Assembly: GCF_002088275.1 (NCBI RefSeq)
Contig: NZ_AQQS01000011.1
Location: 62,001 to 126,000, forward strand
Direction of reading: 5' to 3'
DNA from: Aurantimonas sp. 22II-16-19i
GTDB lineage: Bacteria > Pseudomonadota > Alphaproteobacteria > Rhizobiales > Rhizobiaceae
Length of the DNA stretch: 64,000 nt
Shown: positions 7,768 through 16,887 of the stretch, piece by piece
How the letters are laid out: each line of letters opens with the position of its first letter
Numbering within the stretch: position 1 is the stretch's first letter
The notes under the pieces: generated by a model
Databases searched by the model: none
Told to the model about the DNA's origin: nothing
Seen by the model: the letters and a program-made list of their open reading frames with translations, nothing else
Translations under genes and position numbers: made by a program

Positions 7768-9114
7768 ATGAGCCAAAATTTCGATCTCGTCGTCATTGGT
7801 ACGGGAACCGCAGCGCGGGTGGCGGCCATGCGCACCCGCGCTGCCGGATGGTCCGTCGCCGTCATAGACAGCAAGCCATACGGAGGTACCTGTGCTCTTC
7901 GCGGCTGCGATCCGAAAAAGATGCTGATCGGCGCCGCCTCAGCGGTCGATCATGCCCGGCGCATGCGAGGAAAGGGAGTGGTCGGCGAGCCGCAGATCGA
8001 ATGGCGGGATTTGATCGCCTTCAAGCGCAGCTTCACCGATCCGGTGCCGGAGAAGCACGAGGAGAGCTATACCGCCAAGGACATCGCTACCTTCTACGGG
8101 GAAGCCCGGTTTACAGGAGCGAACAGCGTTGAGGTCGGCAGCACAATCCTTGAGGGCAAGCACATTCTGATCGCCAGCGGGGCAAAACCGGTCACACTCG
8201 GCATTCCCGGCGAGGAACACCTGATCGACAGCGAGCAATTTTTGACCCTAGAGGTCCTGCCGGAACGGATTGTGCTGGTCGGGGGCGGCTACATTGCGGC
8301 CGAGTTCTCGCACATTGCCGCGCGGGCCGGAGCGCAGGCGACGATCCTGCAACGGGGCGGACGCATGCTCACCCACTTCGAGCCGGAGCTGGTCGGCTGG
8401 CTGATGGAGAGCTTTGAGACGGTCGGGATCGACGTGCGCACCGGAACGGAAGTCACGGGGATCGAGAAGATCGGGACCGGATACCGCGTCGCGGCCTCCT
8501 CGGGCGGACAGAGCGTGACGATCGAAGCCGACGTGGTCGTGCACGCCGCCGGGCGTGTCCCGAACCTTGACGGTCTCAATCTCGAGGCCGCCGAGGTTGC
8601 GGTGAAGGACGGCCGTTTGCAGCTCAACGCGCATCTGCAAAGCGTCTCGAACCCCGCCGTCTACGCGGCAGGCGACGCGGCCGCCTCCGGTCCGCCGCTC
8701 ACGCCCGTCTCGAGCCACGATGCCAAGGTGGTGGTCGGCAATCTGCTCGAGGGCAATGAGCACGAGCCCGACTATCGCGGCGTGCCGAGCGTCGCCTTCA
8801 CGCTTCCGCCCATCGCCGCCGTAGGTTTGAGCGAACAGGAGGCGCATCGGCAAGGGCTGAAGTTCCGAACGAAGGTGGAGAAGGTCCCGACCTGGTTCAC
8901 GGCCCGCCAGGCGGCCGAGCCGGTCTACGGCTTCAAGGTGATGGTCGAGGAAAAGACGGATCGGGTTCTTGGCGCCCATCTCGTCGGGCCGCACGCCGAC
9001 GAGGTCATCAACCTGTTCGCCCTGGCGATCCGGCACGATCTGACCGCAACGGCCCTCAAGCAGACGATGTTCGCCTATCCTACGGGCGCATCCGATATCG
9101 GCTACATGCTGTAG
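7768..9114 (+). CDS. MerA-like FAD/NAD(P)-disulfide oxidoreductase
   Basis: The product has 448 residues. An FAD-binding Rossmann motif (VVIGTGTAARVAA) precedes the redox disulfide GGTCALRGC (C42, C47), a second dinucleotide fold (LVGGGYIAAEF) and an AGDAA FAD motif near 302. The enzyme would reduce Hg(II) to Hg(0) using NADPH. It has no N-terminal HMA domain and lacks the C-terminal CysCys that delivers Hg(II) in classical MerA; the usual HPT-E catalytic region reads AYPTGASD. The operon position argues for mercuric reductase, but a related disulfide reductase activity is possible. Confidence 0.8.
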   Translation: MSQNFDLVVIGTGTAARVAAMRTRAAGWSVAVIDSKPYGGTCALRGCDPKKMLIGAASAVDHARRMRGKGVVGEPQIEWRDLIAFKRSFTDPVPEKHEESYTAKDIATFYGEARFTGANSVEVGSTILEGKHILIASGAKPVTLGIPGEEHLIDSEQFLTLEVLPERIVLVGGGYIAAEFSHIAARAGAQATILQRGGRMLTHFEPELVGWLMESFETVGIDVRTGTEVTGIEKIGTGYRVAASSGGQSVTIEADVVVHAAGRVPNLDGLNLEAAEVAVKDGRLQLNAHLQSVSNPAVYAAGDAAASGPPLTPVSSHDAKVVVGNLLEGNEHEPDYRGVPSVAFTLPPIAAVGLSEQEAHRQGLKFRTKVEKVPTWFTARQAAEPVYGFKVMVEEKTDRVLGAHLVGPHADEVINLFALAIRHDLTATALKQTMFAYPTGASDIGYML

Positions 9115-9336
9115 CCGATGCTCTTTCGTTGACCGCCATGCAGGACCTTCGCGAAAGCGTAACCTTTCACCGAAAACGCCTGTTGATCCTGTCGTCCTTC
9201 AGAACCTGCGTTGGCGCTCAGAGCGACACCAGCGGACGTTCACCGTCTTCAGCTATCTGACCCGCAATTGAAGCGCTTCCTGAGAACTCCACAATAAACG
9301 CCGCCCGCGCATCCGCGGGCCAGCGGAAGGTATGGA

Positions 9337-10062
9337 ATGGCCGAAATGAAAGAACTGCCGTCAGTGATCCTGCCGCGCCGGAGCCTGCTGGTCGGCTTTG
9401 CCGGTCTGGCTCTTTCGGGATGCGTATCGGGAGTGCGGACCGCGGCGGCGCCAGCGGTATCCTTGGCGCCGCCACCTGCACTTCCGCCTGCGCCGCCGCC
9501 CGTCCGTCCGGACATGTACGACGCGATGCCGGAGGAACGATTTCCCATCCCGGCCGTGGACATCACGCAGGTCGAGGAGCGGTTTTGGAGGACGGTCGTC
9601 GATGATCCGACGGGCGAGGCTCCCGGCACCCTGGTGGTCGATACGCCCGCCAAGTATCTCTACTTCACCATGCCCGACGGGTCGGCCGTCCGCTACGGAA
9701 TCGGGGTCGGGCGGGAAGGGTTCGCCTGGTCCGGCCGAGCGGAGGTGCAGTACAAGCGCCAGTGGCCGCGCTGGACTCCGCCGGACGAGATGGTGGCCCG
9801 CCAGCCGGAACTGGAGCCGTATTCCATCGCCAATGGCGGAATGGACCCTGGTCTCCAGAACCCCCTTGGCGCAAGGGCCCTCTACATCTTTCAGGATGGA
9901 CAGGACACGCTCTATCGCCTGCACGGAACGCCGGAGGCATGGTCGATCGGCAGGGCGGTCTCCTCGGGCTGCATTCGCCTGCTAAACCAGGATGTCATTG
10001 ACCTTTACGAGCGCGTCCCCGACGGCACGCCTATCAGAGTGAGCCAGGACACGAGTGTTTAG
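9337..10062 (+). CDS. L,D-transpeptidase (YkuD domain) lipoprotein
   Basis: The product has 241 residues. A lipobox (LALSGC) at about 25-30 implies lipid anchoring, followed by a Pro/Ala-rich linker and a YkuD catalytic domain. The conserved His is in RLHGTPE and the nucleophile Cys is C212 in SSGCIRL. These enzymes make 3-3 crosslinks in peptidoglycan or attach proteins to it. The gene stands alone between the mercury and copper modules. A lipoprotein modified by the nearby lgt/lspA copies is a plausible link. The start is the ATG at 9337 after GGAAGGT. Confidence 0.88.
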   Translation: MAEMKELPSVILPRRSLLVGFAGLALSGCVSGVRTAAAPAVSLAPPPALPPAPPPVRPDMYDAMPEERFPIPAVDITQVEERFWRTVVDDPTGEAPGTLVVDTPAKYLYFTMPDGSAVRYGIGVGREGFAWSGRAEVQYKRQWPRWTPPDEMVARQPELEPYSIANGGMDPGLQNPLGARALYIFQDGQDTLYRLHGTPEAWSIGRAVSSGCIRLLNQDVIDLYERVPDGTPIRVSQDTSV

Positions 10063-10136
10063 GCGGTGGCATAGAACATTCTAGAGAATTCGCGATCGAG
10101 CGCTGCCGGGCCACCGCCCCCGCCTGCTCTGCCGAA

Positions 10137-10535
10137 TGGACGATGGTATGGAACGAGATCTTGATCGGCTTCACCATCGCCGGTTTCATCTCCGTCGTCG
10201 TGCCGCAGTTGTTGTAGCTGCCATCGTTCTGTCCCGGATGGAGGCGCAGAGGCGAACCCCGGTTTCTCGTAGTCGTGGAGAACGCGCTGGTGGCTCCGGT
10301 CGTCGCCTTCTTCTCCTTCATCGGCTCGATGGGCAACGTGGGCCTCTTCGCAATACCCTGGTCGCGTGAGGCGTCCTTCGGCGACGTCATGGCCTTTCTC
10401 GGCGCAGATCTCGTCGCGACGACTGTGATCTGGGTTCATGGCAAATTTTACGGCTGGCACTACGCCCTCTACACGTCGGCGCTACTCTATAGATGCTTCG
10501 TCGCGACTGGGATCACGCGCGTCGCCCTAGACTAG
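10137..10535 (+). pseudogene. decayed YraQ/DUF318-type permease, C-terminal part
   Basis: One reading frame encodes permease-like sequence, NEILIGFTIAGFISVVVPQLL, then an in-frame TAG at 10215-10217, then a continuation VENALVAPVVAFFSFIGSMGN and a membrane tail to the stop at 10535. The order of segments matches the second half of YraQ/DUF318 metal-associated permeases. The N-terminal half is missing. The combination of truncation and internal stop indicates a relic, although a short product could start at 10275. Confidence 0.65.
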
Positions 10536-10723
10536 CTGATCGGACTGCCGAGGCTTTCAGTCCAGAGCATCGTTCGCCGGACAGGATGATCTCACAGCAC
10601 ACACTTTAGAAATGGCCGCTCAGTTCGCAAACGCACCTGTGCGGGATGGCACGCGATCAGCGCCCGCGGATTTGGCTCTCCGGTGCTGGCGGAAGAGCGA
10701 GACGAATTTCTTCGGACCACCCC

Positions 10724-10754
10724 TTGACCTTCCAACTGGGGGAAGCCCCACTTT
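10724..10754 (+). promoter_or_regulatory. CueR-type promoter upstream of copA
   Basis: A TTGACC -35 overlaps a CueR-like operator: CTTCC, then AACTGGG, then GGAAG. The distance to the -10-like CACTTT is 19 bp. Cu(I)-sensing MerR proteins bind CTTCC-GGAAG dyads in overlong promoters of copper ATPases. The site lies 32 bp ahead of the copA start. The matching regulator gene follows copA at 13360. Confidence 0.75.
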
Positions 10755-10785
10755 CCATGCAGTCGAAGGATAGGGAGCCAGATTC

Positions 10786-13341
10786 ATGGGATCCGTCACT
10801 GCATTGCGCCAGGAGGAGCCGCGCCTAAGCACCGGTCAAAAAGCCTCCACCAGCATCCGAATTGAAGGGATGACTTGCGCGTCCTGCGTCGGCCGCGTCG
10901 AGAAGGCGATCCGGGCCGTGCCGGGGGTTGCTGCAGCAAACGTCAACCTCGCAACCGAGCGAGCCGACGTCACCTTCGCCGATAAAGCCCACCCGCTCGC
11001 AGTCGTCGAGGCGATTAAAAACGCCGGCTACGAGGCCGGAACGGACACGATTGAGCTCTCCATCCAGGGAATGACCTGCGCCTCCTGCGTCGGGCGGATC
11101 GAGAAAGCGTTGAAGGCCGTACCCGGCGTCGCCGCGGCGGATGTCAATCTGGCGACCGAAAAGGCGGTGATCCGCTCGGTCGCCGACATGGTGGAGCTTG
11201 CAGATCTTGAAGCGGCCGTGCGCACCGCTGGCTACGAGGCCCAACGGACAATCCAGGGCAGCACGGCCGATACACAGACAGAAGCGCGGGCGACCGAGCT
11301 GCGCAATCTGCGCTTCAGCGTTCTGCTAGCAGCCGCGCTGTCCCTGCCAATCTTCGCCCTGGAGATGGGCGCCTATCTCGTGCCCGGCCTCGGGACATGG
11401 GTGCATGGCACGCTCGGCGAGCGCAACATGCTCTATCTCATGTTCGTGCTGGCGACCGTCGTTCAGTTCGGCCCTGGCTTGCGCTTCTACAAGAAGGGTG
11501 TTCCCGCCCTTCTGCGCGGCGCACCCGACATGAACTCTTTGGTCGCGCTGGGCACGAGCGCCGCCTGGGGCTTTTCGGTCGTTGCGATGTTCGCCACCGG
11601 TCTCCTGCCGGAGGGCACGGCTAACGTCTACTTCGAGGCCTCCGCGGTCATCATCACCCTGATCCTGCTGGGCCGCTACATGGAGGCGCGTAATAAAGGT
11701 CGCACCGGCGAGGCGATCAAGCGGCTCGTCGGCTTGGCGCCTAAGACCGCCCGCGTGCTGCGTGATGGCCAAGCCGTTGAGATTGCGCTCGATCAGGTGC
11801 AGGTCGGCGATCAGGTGCAGGTTCGGCCCGGCGAAAAAATCCCGGTGGACGGCGCGGTGGTCGAGGGCTCCTCGTTTGTCGATGAATCCATGATTTCGGG
11901 CGAGCCGGTGCCGGTACAAAAGGTTGCGGGTGCCGAGGTCGTCGGCGGCACCATCAACAAGACCGGCGCCTTCTCCTTCCGGGCCACGAAGGTCGGCAGC
12001 GACACCGTGCTGGCTCAGATCATCCAGATGGTGGAGCAGGCGCAGGGGGCGAAACTTCCGATCCAGGCTCTGGTCGACAAGGTGACGAGCTGGTTCGTGC
12101 CAGCCGTGATGGCGATCGCAGCCCTGACCTTTCTGGTCTGGCTGGTCTTCGGGCCGGCGCCGGCGCTCACCTTTGCCCTCGTCAATGCCGTCGCGGTGCT
12201 GATCATCGCCTGCCCGTGCGCCATGGGTCTTGCCACCCCGACGTCGATCATGGTCGGCACGGGCCGGGCAGCGGAAATGGGCGTCCTGTTCCGCAAAGGC
12301 GAGGCGCTGCAGACCTTGCGCGACGCAGACGTTATCGCGCTCGACAAGACGGGCACACTGACCAAGGGCCGGCCGGAACTCACCGACCTTATTGTCGCCG
12401 AGAGCTTCGAGCGTAATGAAGTCCTGGGACTGGTGGCGGCGGTCGAGACTCGCTCTGAGCACCCGATCGCGGAGGCGATCGTCGAGGCGGCCGAGTGCGC
12501 CGGCTTGGAGGTCCATGCAGTCTCCGACTTCGAGGCGACCCCCGGCTTCGGTGTCGAGGCGCGGGTAGACGGACGCACGGTCGACATCGGCGCCGATCGC
12601 CTGATGAAGAAGCTGGGCCTCGATATCTCCGTCTTCGCGGCGGAGGCGGAGCGCCTGGGCGATGAGGGAAAGAGCCCGCTCTATGCCGCTGTCGACGGCA
12701 AGCTTGCCGCCATCATCGCCGTCGCCGATCCGATCAGGCCGACGACACCAAAGGCGATCAAGGCGCTGCATGATCTCGGCCTCAAGGTCGCGATGATCAC
12801 CGGCGACAACCGCCGGACCGCGGAAGCGATCGCAAAGCGCGTCGGTATCGACGAGGTCGTGGCCGAAGTCCTGCCTGACGGCAAGGTGGATGCGATCAAG
12901 CGACTGCGCGCAGAAGACCGGACGGTGGCTTTCGTAGGCGACGGTATCAACGATGCGCCTGCGCTCGCGGAGGCCGACGTGGGCATTGCGATCGGCACGG
13001 GAACGGACGTGGCAATCGAGAGCGCCGACGTGGTGCTGATGTCCGGCGATCTCAGGAACGTGCCGAACGCCATCGCGCTCTCCCAGGCGACGATGCGGAA
13101 CATCAAGCAGAACCTGTTCTGGGCCTTCGCCTACAACACGGTTCTGATCCCGGTCGCGGCCGGAGCCCTTTATCCCCTCTACGGCGTGCTCTTGTCGCCG
13201 GTTCTCGCCGCAGCCGCCATGGCCATCTCGAGCGTCTTCGTGCTCGGCAATGCGCTCCGGCTGCGCAGCTTCCGCCCGACGATGGAGGCGAATGCGAGGG
13301 CCGCTCCGCAGGGACCAGTCCATCTCGCGCCAGCGGAATGA
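10786..13341 (+). CDS. copA: Cu(I)-translocating P1B-type ATPase CopA
   Basis: The product has 851 residues. Two N-terminal HMA domains carry GMTCASC (C31/C34 and C97/C100). Eight membrane helices follow, with the CPC transport motif at 476-478, the phosphorylation site DKTGT at D520, and the hinge and ATP-binding motifs TGDNRRTA and [10 protein letters not shown]. Helix 7 carries [10 protein letters not shown], typical of P1B-1 copper pumps. It exports cytoplasmic Cu(I), using ATP. It is followed after a few bases by cueR, which probably regulates it through the promoter at 10724. Confidence 0.95.
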   Translation: MGSVTALRQEEPRLSTGQKASTSIRIEGMTCASCVGRVEKAIRAVPGVAAANVNLATERADVTFADKAHPLAVVEAIKNAGYEAGTDTIELSIQGMTCASCVGRIEKALKAVPGVAAADVNLATEKAVIRSVADMVELADLEAAVRTAGYEAQRTIQGSTADTQTEARATELRNLRFSVLLAAALSLPIFALEMGAYLVPGLGTWVHGTLGERNMLYLMFVLATVVQFGPGLRFYKKGVPALLRGAPDMNSLVALGTSAAWGFSVVAMFATGLLPEGTANVYFEASAVIITLILLGRYMEARNKGRTGEAIKRLVGLAPKTARVLRDGQAVEIALDQVQVGDQVQVRPGEKIPVDGAVVEGSSFVDESMISGEPVPVQKVAGAEVVGGTINKTGAFSFRATKVGSDTVLAQIIQMVEQAQGAKLPIQALVDKVTSWFVPAVMAIAALTFLVWLVFGPAPALTFALVNAVAVLIIACPCAMGLATPTSIMVGTGRAAEMGVLFRKGEALQTLRDADVIALDKTGTLTKGRPELTDLIVAESFERNEVLGLVAAVETRSEHPIAEAIVEAAECAGLEVHAVSDFEATPGFGVEARVDGRTVDIGADRLMKKLGLDISVFAAEAERLGDEGKSPLYAAVDGKLAAIIAVADPIRPTTPKAIKALHDLGLKVAMITGDNRRTAEAIAKRVGIDEVVAEVLPDGKVDAIKRLRAEDRTVAFVGDGINDAPALAEADVGIAIGTGTDVAIESADVVLMSGDLRNVPNAIALSQATMRNIKQNLFWAFAYNTVLIPVAAGALYPLYGVLLSPVLAAAAMAISSVFVLGNALRLRSFRPTMEANARAAPQGPVHLAPAE

Positions 13342-13359
13342 AATTAAATGGAGACGAAC

Positions 13360-13773
13360 ATGAACATCGGAGAAACAGCGGCCGCCTCGAACGTGTCGGC
13401 GAAGATGATCCGCTATTACGAGAGCATCGAGCTTATTCCTTCCGCGGTTCGCTCGCAGGCCGGCTACAGGGTCTATTCCGAAGCGGAGGTGCATACGCTT
13501 CGGTTTATCCACCGCGCTCGGGAACTCGGCTTTTCCATCGCTGACATTCGGCGCCTTCTCGCCCTTTGGCAGGACAAGAACCGCTCAAGCGCCGAAGTGA
13601 AAGCGATCGCGTTGGAGTACATCGACGAGCTTCAGAAGAAAGCTGCCAGCCTTGAGGCCGTGAGGGACTCCCTCCAACACCTCGCCGACAGCTGCCATGG
13701 TGATGACCGTCCTGAATGCCCGATCCTGGATGATCTGTCGGGGCAGGGCGAGGAGCGCACTTCTCTCCACTGA
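13360..13773 (+). CDS. cueR: Cu(I)-responsive MerR family regulator CueR
   Basis: The product has 137 residues. The N-terminal MNIGETAAASNVSAKMIRYYES is the CueR HTH. The C-terminal metal loop SCHGDDRPEC has the C-x7-C spacing that binds a single Cu(I) in CueR. An ATG 12 bp upstream (13348) is in frame, but GGAG sits correctly spaced for 13360. It is co-directional with copA, 18 bp after its stop, and probably activates the copA promoter. Confidence 0.92.
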   Translation: MNIGETAAASNVSAKMIRYYESIELIPSAVRSQAGYRVYSEAEVHTLRFIHRARELGFSIADIRRLLALWQDKNRSSAEVKAIALEYIDELQKKAASLEAVRDSLQHLADSCHGDDRPECPILDDLSGQGEERTSLH

Positions 13774-14011
13774 CCATCTCGATGCCGAAGTGAGGCCTTG
13801 CGGGGACCGCGGTTCCCGCGCCTCATCGAACGAGCGAGCACTGGTTTGCTCTGCTCGGCACTGTCGCCGCGATTCCAGTGGTCGATCTTGAATGACCGGT
13901 GGTGCGGCAAGAAAGCCTTCTCAAAGCCGCACCCATCCTGCGCAAAGAGCGTACGTCCAGCACAACGGCTTGCCCGCTGGTGCGAGACCAGAAAACCTTC
14001 CCGGAGACATC

Positions 14012-14881
14012 GTGGATCTATTCCCTCTGACCTTTCCCGCCATCGACCCTGTGTTGGTCGAGATCGGGCCCCTTGCCATCCGCTGGTACGGTCTGGCTTA
14101 CGTCGTCGGGATCCTGGCTGGATGGCGATATGCCGTCTACCTCGCCCGGCTCTACGGCGGTCGGCCCAACTCCGACGATGTGGAAAGCGTCGTGCTCTGG
14201 GCAACCTTCGGCATCATTCTGGGAGGTCGGCTCGGCTACGTGCTGTTCTATGAGCTGGACTCCTATCTGCAGGACCCCTCGCGCATTTTGGCTGTCTGGC
14301 ATGGCGGCATGTCCTTCCACGGAGGACTTCTAGGCGTCACCGCTGGAATCGTGATTTGCGCCTGGCGGCGCGAAATCCCGCTGCTCAAGCTCGCCGATGC
14401 CGTCGCCCCCGTTGTGCCGATCGGCCTGTTCTTTGGACGTTTGGCCAACTTCATCAACGGAGAACTATGGGGGCGCGTCAGCGATGTGCCTTGGGCCATG
14501 GTGTTTCCGGGAGCGGGCGATCTGCCCCGCCACCCCAGCCAGCTCTACGAGGCGTTTCTTGAAGGGTTGGTGCTGTTCGCCATCCTAGCCGTGCTCGCGC
14601 ACAGACCCTCAGTTCGCGTCCGGCATGGGGTGATCACGGGCGTCTTCCTGCTTGGCTACGGACTGAGTCGCATCACGGCGGAGCTGTTCCGCATGCCCGA
14701 TCCACAGCTCGGATTTCTTTATGGCGGGCTGACGATGGGCCAGCTCCTGTCCTTGCCGATGGTGCTTCTCGGGATACTCCTGGTCCTGTGGGGCCAGTAC
14801 CGGGCATCCCGCGAGCCGCAAACAAAGACAGTGGGGCAAGGGAAGAATGAGATCTCAGTGGTATCAAACCGTGCGCGCTGA
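14012..14881 (+). CDS. lgt: prolipoprotein diacylglyceryl transferase
   Basis: The product is a 289-residue multi-pass membrane enzyme that transfers diacylglycerol from phosphatidylglycerol to the lipobox Cys of prolipoproteins. The Lgt signature HGGMSFHGGLLG is present near 94-105 and GRLANFINGELWG near 140. I place the start at the GTG at 14012, with CCGGAGA 4 nt upstream, because homology begins at FPAIDPVLVEIGP right after it; an ATG at 13892 would add 40 unrelated residues. A metal-island copy, paired functionally with lspA at 19634. Confidence 0.9.
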   Translation: MDLFPLTFPAIDPVLVEIGPLAIRWYGLAYVVGILAGWRYAVYLARLYGGRPNSDDVESVVLWATFGIILGGRLGYVLFYELDSYLQDPSRILAVWHGGMSFHGGLLGVTAGIVICAWRREIPLLKLADAVAPVVPIGLFFGRLANFINGELWGRVSDVPWAMVFPGAGDLPRHPSQLYEAFLEGLVLFAILAVLAHRPSVRVRHGVITGVFLLGYGLSRITAELFRMPDPQLGFLYGGLTMGQLLSLPMVLLGILLVLWGQYRASREPQTKTVGQGKNEISVVSNRAR

Positions 14882-14950
14882 TCCGGGCCATTTAATCGTC
14901 CTAGCTGCCACCTCGGGCCGGGACTCCGGCGAGTTGAGGAGATGCTGCGG

Positions 14951-15556
14951 ATGAGCTTCTATCGCGAGAGCGTATGCCCGTGCCTTACCCACCTTGCGAT
15001 GAGCGCTAGTAGCCTGCGGCCCTACCGCCAGGCTGTCACTCGCCAGGCGAGCGGGCGCGTTCTGGAGATCGGAGTCGGCTCAGGAGCAAATCTTGGCTTC
15101 TACGGGAATTCGGTGGAATGCGTCACTGGTATCGACCCGAGCGCGGGAATGCTTCGCCGGGCGGCGGGCGTGGACACGAACATTCCCGTGTTGCTGCTTC
15201 AATCGGCGGGAGAGGCTCTTCCCCTCGAGTCAGGCAGCTTTGATTGCGTCGTCTCGACCTGGACGTTGTGCTCTGTTTCAGATCCCCACCTTGTCTTGGA
15301 AGAGATCGGCCGTGTTCTGAAACCCGGCGGCCATTTCCTCTATGTCGAGCATGGCCTGTCGCCTGAGGAAAACGTTTCGCGGTGGCAAGACCGGCTGAAT
15401 CCGGCATGGCACCGCTTTGCTGGTGGATGCAATATCAACCGCCCCATCTCGAAGATCGTGGCCGAAAGCAGTTTCCGCGTCGTATCCGACAATAACGCCT
15501 ATGCCTCGGGGCCGCGCCTGTTCGCATTCTTCTATCAGGGAGACGCCGTTCGCTGA
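14951..15556 (+). CDS. class I SAM-dependent methyltransferase
   Basis: The product has 201 residues. Motif I (VLEIGVGSGANLGFY) and the post-I acidic residue (GIDPS) bind S-adenosylmethionine. The VVSTWTLCSVSDP segment and the LKPGGHFLYVEHG strand match the small-molecule/phospholipid type methyltransferases of the UbiE/Methyltransf_11 group. The substrate is unknown. The ATG at 14951 is preferred to 14942 because GAGGAG then has normal spacing. Lying between lgt and a ZIP gene, it could act on lipids or metalloids; this is only context. Confidence 0.82.
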   Translation: MSFYRESVCPCLTHLAMSASSLRPYRQAVTRQASGRVLEIGVGSGANLGFYGNSVECVTGIDPSAGMLRRAAGVDTNIPVLLLQSAGEALPLESGSFDCVVSTWTLCSVSDPHLVLEEIGRVLKPGGHFLYVEHGLSPEENVSRWQDRLNPAWHRFAGGCNINRPISKIVAESSFRVVSDNNAYASGPRLFAFFYQGDAVR

Positions 15557-15612
15557 AGCGCGGCCGCATCCGAAGCTGCGGAACTTCACCCACACGGCCC
15601 AGTTCGCGCACT

Positions 15613-16343
15613 ATGGCCGATTACCTCCACGTCCTCGCGCTCGCGCTGATGCCCGCCTTCGGCAACTTCGCCGGAGGCGTGGTGGCCGAACTGATCCCGA
15701 CGTCCCGGCGGATGCTGAACCGTGCGCTGCACGCGGCCGCCGGGATCGTCACCGCCGTCGTCGCCGTCGAGCTGATGCCGGAGGCGCTCGGCGGTTCGGC
15801 GCCGCCCTGGGCCATTGTAGTGGGCCTTTGCCTAGGCGGCGCCTTCTACGTCCTCGTGGAATGGTTTGTCGATCTGATGCAGGGCGGCGACGAGGACGCC
15901 GCGGGGGCCTGGATGATCTACGTCGCCGTTGCGATCGACCTGTTCAGCGACGGGCTGATGATCGGCGTCGGCTCTGTCGTTTCCTTCGGCCTGGCGTTCA
16001 TCCTCGCCCTCGGTCAAATCATGGCTGATGTGCCTGAGGGCTTCGCAACCATCGCCAACTTCAAGGAGAAGGGCGCGTCCCGCCGCCGCCGTATCGTCCT
16101 GTCCGCCTCCTTCGTCGTACCCGGCCTCCTGGGCGCCAGCATCGGTTTCTGGCTACTGCGCGGGCAGGGCGAACGCTGAAGCTTGCCGCCCTTGCCTTCA
16201 CCGCCGGCATCCTGCTCCTGGCCGCCGTCGAGGAGATGCTGGAGGAGGCACACAAGGCGGCCAAGGACACGCGCTATGCAGCCGCCTTCTTCATCGGCGG
16301 CTTTGCCCTGTTCACGCTGGTCGCGTCGTATTTCGGGGACTAG
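15613..16343 (+). pseudogene. ZIP family metal transporter, frameshifted near C-terminus
   Basis: The first frame (15613-16179) gives 188 residues of a ZIP transporter with the helix-4 motif reading ADVPEGFA. After it, another frame supplies the missing C-terminus, LKLAALAFTAGILLLAAVEEMLEEAHKAA to a stop at 16341-16343, giving the usual total of about 243 residues. A one-base deletion around 16173-16178 explains the break. The intact ancestor would import or export divalent metals. The usual HxxPEG His is Asp here, which is unusual. A truncated protein lacking the last two helices is probably non-functional. Confidence 0.8.
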
Positions 16344-16344
16344 T

Positions 16345-16401
16345 GGGTGACAGCGCCTCGATCATGCCGCCAACGGCGATCGTGCCGCAGCCGCATTGGC
16401 T
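16345..16401 (-). pseudogene. relic of a CadR/MerR regulator C-terminus
   Basis: Nineteen codons on the minus strand read SQC-(6)-AVGGMIEALSP and align with the metal-binding tail SQC-(7)-CQIIEALSP of the intact CadR-like gene at 21410-21850. DNA similarity is also visible on the other strand. The fragment has no upstream half, so it is a deletion scar of a second MerR-type regulator. It lies between the broken ZIP gene and the ArsR gene. Confidence 0.6.
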
Positions 16402-16486
16402 ATTTGCCGCGCTCGCAAACCACCGGCGGTGACAAGGCGCAGCTCCCGCACTCTTTCGATCCTGCTCACGGCGCCGAGCCCCAGGA

Positions 16487-16840
16487 TCACCGTGCGCCGT
16501 AGTTCCCGCAGGTGTCGACGCCGCAGACGGTCTCCGCTAGCAGCTCGTCAGTGAGCAAAAGCAGATCATTCAGACGCTGATCGCTCAGCCGATAATGAAC
16601 AAAACGGCCGCGTTGCTCGCCGGCGACGAGGCCGCATTCGCTGAGGCACCGCAGATGGTTCGACGCGTTCGACTGCGACAGGCCGGTAATCGCGACGATC
16701 TCGCCGACGGACAACGGTTCCGTGCGCAAGGCGTCCAGGATCGACAGGCGCGAGGCGTCGGCCAGCCCCCGGAAGAGCTTCGCCCGTAAGGCAACGGTCG
16801 GACCATCAGTGCGCTCGATGAGTTCGGCGACGCTCGACAT
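16487..16840 (-). CDS. ArsR/SmtB family repressor, CmtR-like (Cd/Pb)
   Basis: The product has 117 residues. The winged-helix core LSVGEIVAITGLSQSNASNHLRCLSECGLV has the alpha4 Cys pair C65 and C69 with the same spacing as the Cd/Pb sites of mycobacterial CmtR, and the C-terminus adds C106 and C111. Metal binding would release it from DNA. It diverges from the HMA-CDF gene and its start codon lies inside the inverted repeat at 16839-16858, so autoregulation is likely. The ATG at 16840 is chosen over longer readings that would enter the divergent gene. Confidence 0.88.
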   Translation of the reverse strand: MSSVAELIERTDGPTVALRAKLFRGLADASRLSILDALRTEPLSVGEIVAITGLSQSNASNHLRCLSECGLVAGEQRGRFVHYRLSDQRLNDLLLLTDELLAETVCGVDTCGNYGAR

Positions 16841-16858
16841 ATCAGCCACGAATGATAT
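16839..16858. promoter_or_regulatory. inverted repeat, probable ArsR/CmtR operator
   Basis: ATATCA, then 8 bp, then TGATAT. An imperfect AT-rich dyad of this kind between a divergent ArsR-family gene and an efflux gene is the normal operator arrangement. It covers the arsR start codon and lies 30 bp before the CDF start. Confidence 0.65.
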
Positions 16859-16887
16859 ATGACCCTTCTCGATCAGGGAAGATGGCC

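Noticed and set aside
11326-13512. 728-codon open frame antisense to copA
   Set aside because: Antisense frame in GC-rich DNA; copA has all family motifs, and the antisense product is rich in Arg/His with no motif.
13774-14011. Transposase fragment between cueR and lgt
   Set aside because: Both strands were read; no stretch longer than a few residues looked like a known transposase.
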